In this document: positions 56,401-64,000 of the stretch, piece by piece
How the letters are laid out: every line of letters starts with the position of its first letter
Numbering within the stretch: the first letter of the stretch is position 1
Assembly: GCA_022661535.1 (NCBI GenBank)
Contig: JAKULF010000004.1
Span: 4,650,001 to 4,714,000, forward strand
DNA from: Eutypa lata
Taxonomy: Eukaryota; Ascomycota; Sordariomycetes; Xylariales; Diatrypaceae
Reading direction: 5' to 3'
DNA length: 64,000 nucleotides
The notes under the pieces: generated by a model
Told to the model about the DNA's origin: nothing
What the model saw: the letters and a program-made list of their open reading frames with translations, nothing else
Databases searched by the model: none
Made by a program: the position numbers and the translations under genes

Positions 56401-59400
56401 AAGCATCGTCTCAAAAGCTGTTGGTTCCAGAAGCCGGCCTAACGTCTCTGACTTGGGCTAAGGTATGGGTTTAGGGGCACAACACACAGCCCAGGTTACC
56501 AATTGCGACCGACGGCGTCACACTCAAGCCGCAAAGAGAGGATTTCTAAGGCAACCTATCGGGCCATCCTTTGCTACCGAACGTGGAGAAGGCGTCATTA
56601 GCCCAGCACCCGTCTATGGCCTCTAAACAGGCCCCCTATAGATAGAGGGGTCTCCGGGTTGATTCGTTGAAGTTATCCGGTCCGTCCCTTGGCGTTGACT
56701 AGCCCTACCTGGTGTCATCCCTCGAATTGTAAATTGTGAATTGTCTTGTTTGCCATGGGGACGCTATACTAGATACTGGGTTAAACTGATACAACGCTTT
56801 ATGTGCCGGCCGGGAGGGGGTTATTTCTATAGCGGAGTTTATGTCCAATCAGGGGCATTCGAGAAAATCTCGGCATGTTATAGAACCCCACCCTGCCCTC
56901 CTCCACCAAGCTTTTTCGGTATTGAGCGCCTATGATTACCGGCTCGGGTCTTCGGTGAGGAGACCCCGAAAAGAAGGAAGGAAGAAAAAAAAAAGGAAGA
57001 AAATTAGGTCGACCTTCCAGAACGGGGAAATCTGATCATTTCGGATAGATGGGTCTCTAGGGCGTTATTATCGGCCTAATTAGTACGAATTCTTATTATC
57101 AAAGAACAATCCCCTCAGCCAGCATCCTATAGAGGATCCTTGCGTACTACGTTACCCAGTCGGCCCTCCCGACCTGAACTTGCACACCGGAAAGGTAAAG
57201 CTGGGAAGCAAAACACTGCGCGACGATGGTGAGGCAGGAGAGCGGATCACGCCAGGTACAACAATACTGAACAACTTGGGGATTGACCCGTGTCTGACCG
57301 AATAGTCATGCACACACACGGTCTCTATCCCGATCACAGAGCTTAGTTACTCGCCGACCAAACATTGCAGCCGCTCTGTCACCGTCGGTCTAATTTTGTG
57401 CTGAGTAAAGGGCCAGCCCCCCTTTTTTTCTTTCACCCTCCATGCCGGCCTGCAGAGAAGAGGTGTTCGGTCGGGCTGAGACCAAGACAAAGGCACTTGA
57501 AGTAGACGGGAACGGTAGCAAGTTGACATTGGCTTACAAAAAGCATCTATACTTCTTCCCAGGAGATCTTGTCGAGTTACGGACCGTATTTCGTCTCATC
57601 TCGGCTGAACAGAGAAGCCAAGCCGGCGCGTAGATGTGGATGATGCGGGGAGAGGTCGCGTAAATACTAACCTTAGAACATTTACTACTAAGGTCAACTG
57701 CAGTATCTGCATGAGCGCGGGTAGGAGTGCAGGCTCAGGAGTGTGACGAAATCTGCATCTGGTCAGACGAGGGGCGGGGGACATTTGAACCCAAGGAGGA
57801 GGAGCATGCTAGTATCAAAGTATTTTACGATGACATTTCATTCGCGCGTTTGTCTAGCTCCATGTTGCATTGGTATGCGGTTCTGGAATAGTCCGACCTG
57901 CGATCCCTCGTCTGACCCGGCTGGTTGACCGAAAAAGATAATTCGTCGTGGGTGAGCCACCGGGGGGGCGCACATCGCGTCTGTAGGTCTGCGTTGGCTT
58001 CGAGGTGATTGGCCGGCAGAAGATCAATGAGACGAGAACAGTAGCCGAAGCGATCAAAACTGGCCACCACGTGTTTACCTGGGATCCGCCGTAGCCTTAA
58101 AAAAAGAAAAGGGAAATAATAATAATTAAAACTGAGTAAAGGTGTCTTGGTAGGTGTTCATAACATGACTCTTTTAAGGTTATGTATCCCGCGTCTGATC
58201 AGTCAGCTTCGGCACCGTTCCGTCTTTGATTTGACGTGACCTTGGCTTTCTGTGATTATAGGGTAGTATTCTTTACTTTCGTATGGTTAGATTTGCTATC
58301 AAGGGCTTAAGAAGGAGGGGGGTTTGGCCTCGGTAGTATGTAGATAGGTCAGTAAGTAAGTAAGTAAGAGGTGATGAGTCAAAGCTGGCTGAGCATCTTG
58401 AAGGAGGTTGGGATTCTGAAGTCAACCTTGAATAGAGCTTCGAAGTTGATATACATAGAAGAGAAGTTGAAGACTTAAATTCAGATTCGGATTCAAATTC
58501 ATACTTCAGCACTCGCAAACTAGAGAAAGCCATGTTGATGCGCGCGATGGAGTCCACGCCTATGCTAGGTACGTACGTCTGTAGTTCTGATTGTGGAGTT
58601 CTGGGTAGACGCCAGTAGGCATGTATGTATGTATGTATGTACGTAGTTATTTGGACCTTTCCTGATTATACAGATCAATATAATATACTCCGTACATACC
58701 TACTAATAGACTAGAGAGAGATAGGGGTGTAAAGGGATGTAGGTAGGGAGGTAGGTGGGCAGGTGTTGCAATAACAAAAGCACAGCTGAGTGGAAGCTAA
58801 CATCATAAGCCCCGCCTTCTATACCTTAGGTACATATCTTACAACATACATGGTGTGTACTTCCAACGTCGTCGGTAGCTACATACATACCTAGGTAACC
58901 TACGTAATACAACATCAGAGATATTAGGTATGCAGGGTATGCAGGTAAAAAGCAGGCATGAGATACTATTAGTCTTGTCATGTGCAATACAATATTATTA
59001 TTAATGGGAAAGTGTAGTACAAAGATGCACATCCCTCTTCTACGGGATGTATTACAGAGAACACTTTCTCCGCTGGTGAGTGGATACTTGATGTAGGTAT
59101 GGATGTATGTAGATAGGTGGGAGTAGGTAGGCATGTAGGTTAGGTACTGCAAGTAGTTAGACACATGTATAGATGTGGGGGAAGTCCCTTCAAAGCGCTT
59201 CAAAGTCTGCCTTTCCCTCAATTTTATTGCATGTGTACCTACGTAGTAACTTCATTTATAGGGTGAATCTTGAGAGGGAAAAAGAGCCCAAGGCGTCCAT
59301 GTTATTTGATGCCCCGCAGATGGTGTGTGGATGCACTTGGTGGGATGTTAAAGTACCTAATAGTTTGGCTTCGGGAGAGAGGTTAAAAGTTCTTGAGACC

Positions 59401-60034
59401 TCTTACCCTGCTTGCTCATTATACATTGGGTACAAGCACAATACTATTATCCATGGATATTGAATGCAATCAACAGAACCAAACCAGCCGCAAACTTCCC
59501 TCAGGAGCCCTCCCCAACCGTGACCTAGGTCTTTAAGCGCATGTACCTACCGAGGTCCTTCTTAGCGCTGGTAGCTTCTGTATCTTTGTAGCTCATACCC
59601 AGTATTGCCGCATCTCAGGTATTAGCCCAGTACCTTCAAGACATAACCTTCACTTAACACAGCCAATGCAGACAGACCACACGACTTGACTGGACTGGAC
59701 TTGAACTTTCATAACCTCGTGCAGCCGCGCAACAGTCGCCGTATTTCTTTCTTTTCTTTTCCGGGTCTTGGTCTTGGTCTTGTTCTGGGATTGTGGTGAA
59801 CCGCTGCTCATGTTTATATTTATGTTTATGTTTATTATACATTACACGGCGTTCAAGTTATACACCACCATCCGAGCATCGGCTCTATCCCCTTCCTCTG
59901 ACCTCTGAGGTGCAATACTCTCGTGGGTCAGCACAGAAAAAAGTCTCCATCGCACTTCATGAATAATGAAGAGAAAAGATATGATATGATAAGATGATGA
60001 TGTAGCCATCCCGTCCCGCGAGCGCCAAAGCCTC
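53407..60034. other. Gene-sparse region, 6.6 kb
   Basis: I found no gene I can name. Open frames are all under 132 codons and overlap on both strands; the longest (minus strand 58826-59221 and 54942-55274) show no domain. Simple repeats include TAGAAGTG (about 54781-54806), TAAG (about 58351-58368), TGTA (about 58621-58640) and T/C-rich tracts. The middle (55500-58000) has mixed base composition and could contain decayed coding or mobile-element sequence, but I recognise no transposase, reverse transcriptase or terminal repeats. Confidence 0.45.
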
Positions 60035-61957
60035 ATGAGAATGCATCCCGCTCCTAGCTTAGCGGAATCATTCCCCAAAGACTCCAAGTCGCAGTCGGAA
60101 GAAAGGGTGCATAATGGTTCGTCAACGCACCAAAGTGAACAACAACAATATCAGCAGCAGCAGCAGCAGCAGCAGCAGTCTGGACATCCACCGCAGCCCC
60201 AGCATCTCGGGCATGGGACCCCTAACTCCCTCGACAAACCTCCAACGCCAACTCAAACCTCGTCGCCCATGAGGAAAGACACGGCTTCTTCGAATTCAAC
60301 AAATGCTTCCGACGGAACAGCCGTCACCAATGCGTCGGCTGATACAAATGCGACCGTCTACAGCGTAGAGTCGTCGCAGTCAATTTTCTCCGTCAAGGAT
60401 GGTGCCGAGGTCTCGAGTAACCGGCGCGCTAGTCGCCGTCGTACGGGGCCTCTCTCGGCCCAGCAGAGAGAGAAAGCTGCTCTGATAAGGAAACTAGGTG
60501 CATGTTCTGACTGCAGGCGACGGAGGGTTGCCGTGAGTTGTTCTGATATCCATCCTACTCACCTCCCCCTTTTTGGGGGTTTCTGAACTAAGGCTATCTT
60601 ACTTACACAATTGTTAAAACTAGTGCCATCCAAACCATCATAACATGAGTTGGGAGGAAGCGGTTCGCAAGTATCGCTCATCAAGCCCCTTACAGGATCT
60701 TTCCGCTTTGACAGGTCGTCGTCCAATTAGCCCGGCGTCGAACCATATCAGACCTCCGTTTACTCAGGATCCTCAGGATATGGACATCGACCGAGGCTCA
60801 ACTCGAACTCCAGCTAATGCTCAGGCCACCCCAGGCCGTCCGCCACTCAGTGAGTCACGGCTTAGGACGCCATTGCCTTCTGGTCCGCGGCTGGAAAAGC
60901 CAGTGCCTATGCCACCCCTGGCCGCTGCACCCCCTCTCGTATCTGCCTTACCGAACATCGACTCCATCAAATCAGATCTAGAGGGCAGTGTATCCCGGAT
61001 ATTGTCATCGCCTCACCGAAGCCGTTATACCACTGCCTCGGTACTCGTCATCCATTGGCAGGATGAGGAACCTGCCGCGAAAGCTGCGGTGGATGAACTG
61101 AGTGATGTGTTCAAGCAAACCTACCACTATGCTCTTGATTTTGCGAAGATCCCATCATCCGAATCCGATGGTTGCAGGAACCCCTGGAGGTGGCTATCAC
61201 GGATTGTCAATGACTTCACTGAGAGAAGCGATACTCGGGATACTTTGAAGATTGTGTACTACAGCGGGTACAGCTTCTTAGATGAGAATAGGGAGATGGT
61301 GCTAGCTAGGTATTTACTTTACTGTTTTTATTAAATGTTGGTTTCCTATGGTATTTTCTAACATGATACAGTACTCGCGACAGGGAGAGTGCATCGACTA
61401 TCCGGTGGAGTGGTATCCAGCAGATCCTCGAGGAAGCATGCTCGGACACTCTGATTATTATGGATGCTGCATATTACCCTTCTTCAAATATGATTCGCCA
61501 AAGGGGAATACTCGAACTCATTGCAGCTGCTAGCTCCGAGGAGCATTTCAAGGTCTTAGAGCGAGGCATCTTCACCCGATACCTAGCCGATCAGTTACGA
61601 ATTCGAGCGTCCCAGCGTCTGCCGAGCCCTCTATCAGCGGCCGAGTTGCACTCAAAACTCCTTTGCGTCTATCCTAAGTTTGTCTCAGCCAAAAGTTTAG
61701 TGAAGGGTGCTCTTCTGTTACCGCTATATATGCAAATGTCAGGTAACTCGAGGTTGCCGTCGATTACGTTGTCTCCCGTCCAACCACCACGACTCCTCTT
61801 CAGCCCTGGGTCACCCCGTGGACCTCAACTAGCCCTGTCTTTCAGACTTTCTGAAGAGGCCCTTAATATGGAGAGTTGGATAGAATGGCTTCGCATGATG
61901 CCAGAAGGGATTAAGGACGTCAGAGTAGACGGCCCATACGCTACTACGTTTAGGTGA
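60035..61957 (+). CDS. Caspase-fold protein with lost catalytic residues and a half Zn2Cys6-like motif
   Basis: Function unknown. Three exons, 60035-60532, 60624-61309 and 61372-61957 (introns 91 and 62 bp), give 589 aa. The N-terminus is disordered with a polyQ tract encoded by a CAG repeat (60152-60178). A cysteine/basic motif ACSDCRRRRVACHPNHH (156-172) matches the first half of a Zn2Cys6 cluster (C157-x2-C160-x6-C167); intron 1 splits it before C167. After a Pro-rich linker, a C14 caspase-like domain runs about 304-480: ASVLVIHWQDEEPAA, KIVYYSGYS (375-383), RWSGIQQILEE and DTLIIMDAAYYPSS (420-433). In active relatives the equivalents are YYxGH and DxC; here Tyr382 and Ala428 sit at the His and Cys positions, so a protease activity is unlikely. 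A C-terminal about 100-residue domain (LSFRLSEEALNMESWIEWL) follows. Confidence 0.82.
60152..60178 (+). repeat. CAG repeat encoding polyglutamine
   Basis: Nine CAG codons in a row inside exon 1 of the caspase-fold gene, following QQQYQ. Confidence 0.9.
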
Positions 61958-64000
61958 CCCGATCACCCATTTTCTATGTTATACGTTCCTCATCCCGCCA
62001 TGGGATATATCGACTCTGTCACCAACCATGGCAGGGATAGGGTTCTACCAAAATATCTTCACTCTCGCTTCCTGGATTTCCTTCTGACCGTAATTGTTGG
62101 TTTTCATTCTATTTCTACAGTTCGCTCCAGGGTCTCAGTCCCCCACAGGAGCATCTACCTCTAGCTCTATCTATTAGAGAGGATACCTAGGATTTTGCAT
62201 GGTGGCGGATGGATTATCAAGCATAGGTGTTCTTGCATTTTATATCATACCCATTTAGTTATGTTTTTTTATTTAGCAAAAAAAGAGGAAGGCGACTATG
62301 AAGTAGATGATAGATGAAGATGATATCATGTTAATGACTGGACGTCTTATACTGTGGTTGAAAGAGGACATCTCTGGATGAAGAACGTGGTTATCAACCG
62401 ATACACTACGTATTACTTTGCGCTTGTGTATGAGAGAAGCTGTTGGATCTATTTCGCTCACAACGGGATACTTGATCGATCTATCAGCATTGTAGTGCGA
62501 TTAGACAAAACACTCAAACCCAACTAACTAGCTTGGGGTATTGATAGGTTACGGTGGCAACACCATGAACAACCCTCTATTGGTCAGGCCCGTTGATAAT
62601 TATTTACTGGATGTCATATCAGGGCATACAAGTTAAACAAAGCTCTTCCTCCACTTTGTCTGTGAAATCCTATGCGTGGGGGTGAGCCCCTGAACAAAAC
62701 TTACGACGTGGGTAATGTCCAACCCATCATTGACATTCTACTGTTGCCGACGATACAATATCATAATACTACATACATTAGAAGAAGCTGCCCAGCCAGG
62801 ATGAGTCATAGGAAGACAACTGTTAACAGCTGATACTCCAACTTCGAGTGTGTAAGTAGTTGTAACCCCCTTTTTTTGTGAAAGAAATGGGGAAGCATGC
62901 CGGGTTGTCAGCAAGGGTACCAATTACTACATATCCCCTGGCAAGGACAATTCACCTGCAAGTGATGACGTCCAACTCCCCCGATGCAAGTACTAGCCCA
63001 GAAGCAGGCCGGGTCTCCGAAGTATCAAAGGGAAATTATTTTCAGACGACTGCAGGCGATAGATCGATGCTGTAATTATGCACTTCGCCGTGTCCCGGTT
63101 TAGCTCGTGAAAACACATCGGACGGATACAAATAACCGGATCGGCCAATGATACTCGACTGGGGGAGGGGCGCTTACTCCCGTCACGTATTATTAAGAGC
63201 TGGACGAAGAGTCTCGAGCTCCTCTTCCCCTCGCTGCTGCCCAACGAAAGTCTTCTACGTACGGTCTCGTTGTCCAGGATAGCATGTTGTCCACCGTACT
63301 GTACACGTCCCTTCCTTCGCCATCCATGCAGGTCAGAAAATTAGGACTTATTATAATATCAGGAAGAGGGGGGATAAAATAATAAGAGCAGCAAAATAAT
63401 AATAAAATAACATAAAATACAACAGTTGAATTACCCAGACAAGTGGCAGTGAGGCATTAGTCAATGTAATTTAGATCGTGCAGATCGATGCATGAGGAGA
63501 AGTGAAAACCGCCTCGTTTGTCCCTCTTCTTTTTTTGCTCTTTTCCCTAAACGAGGTTCTGTCTGACACCCATTGGCCGCTTCTGCGGCCTCGTTAGCCT
63601 CCTACGAGCAGACCCTATCACGGTCTGGCTTCACCACGTTTGGCCGTAACTGAACTATTACCGCACTAGAGCCTAGAATATTCTGCGACCAGTCTTGCAC
63701 TATCGAATGGCGAAATGGGGCTCAAATTTCTAACACATGATGCATGTTTGCCATGCCAAGTGAAGCTGCCTTATTGACATCTTGGCTCTCGATACGTATC
63801 AGCTTAAGGGGGTTCTGGAGCTGCCCTTTTTTATCCCCCTTGAGAGCCGAAGATCGATTACTAAAACCTAAATACTCCTCCTCCTCCTCCTCGGTCATCG
63901 ACCGTGTGATGGCCGCCCGCGTAGAAAGGGTTGGTATCCAGCACATACGAGTTACTTGTTGTCCATGTCTCCCACGGCACACCGCAACTTTGGCAAAACC
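61958..64000. other. Intergenic to right edge
   Basis: No gene recognised in 2.0 kb. It contains CTC triplets (about 63872-63893), A/T runs and a 6 bp-arm GGCCGC/GCGGCC hairpin (63575-63590). The right edge may hold the start of a gene outside the window. Confidence 0.5.

Noticed and set aside
63575..63590. GGCCGC/GCGGCC hairpin as a terminator
   Set aside because: Six-base arms only, no gene end nearby, and fungal genes do not end at hairpins of this type.

Overview
This window looks like euchromatic nuclear DNA from a filamentous ascomycete (Pezizomycotina, most likely Sordariomycetes). Genes are intron-poor, with short GT-AG introns (about 47-291 bp) that often show a CTAAC-type branch point. 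Intergenic DNA is sprinkled with TACC/TAGG-type short repeats. Several proteins are typical of filamentous fungi: a multi-PAS hybrid histidine kinase, a class II DAHP synthase, a 2EXR protein, a luciferase-domain protein and a RIF1 with N-terminal phosphatase-docking motifs. I find 19 protein-coding genes and no convincing tRNA, rRNA, CRISPR array or intact transposon. Exon joins were worked out by eye from splice motifs and reading frame; no RNA evidence was available.

Layout, left part (1-20 kb): MED8 (-), a choline-sulfatase-like sulfatase (-), an MPDU1/PQ-loop protein (-), a chromodomain/AT-hook protein (-) and RIC8 (-) run leftwards. RIF1 (+, one 5.5 kb exon) diverges from RIC8. Middle (20-47 kb): glucose-6-phosphate 1-epimerase (+), a HYPK-like NatA/ribosome-associated protein (-) with a 90 bp TAGG array in its only intron, class II DAHP synthase (+), a 1395-aa hybrid histidine kinase (-), a Wss1-type DNA-protein crosslink protease (-), a membrane alpha/beta-hydrolase-like protein (+), a stand-alone LigD-type 3'-phosphoesterase (+), a small zinc-ribbon protein (-), RNase P/MRP subunit RPP1 (+) and a secreted Ala/Thr/Ser-rich protein (-). 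Right part (47-64 kb) is gene-sparse: a 2EXR protein (-), a luciferase-domain protein (+), a 6.6 kb stretch without a recognisable gene, then a caspase-fold protein (+) whose two catalytic positions appear lost.

The genes form no obvious pathway cluster. It is mostly a housekeeping neighbourhood, with a loose theme of chromosome maintenance (RIF1, WSS1, LigD-type phosphoesterase, chromodomain protein) that is probably coincidental. The most unusual points are: (1) the pseudo-caspase joined to half of a Zn2Cys6-like cysteine motif; (2) a Wss1 homolog with a tandemly duplicated Cdc48-binding module (SHP-like box plus VIM, twice); (3) the eukaryotic LigD-type 3'-phosphoesterase; (4) the TAGG array inside the HYPK intron, where intron retention would remove the UBA domain.
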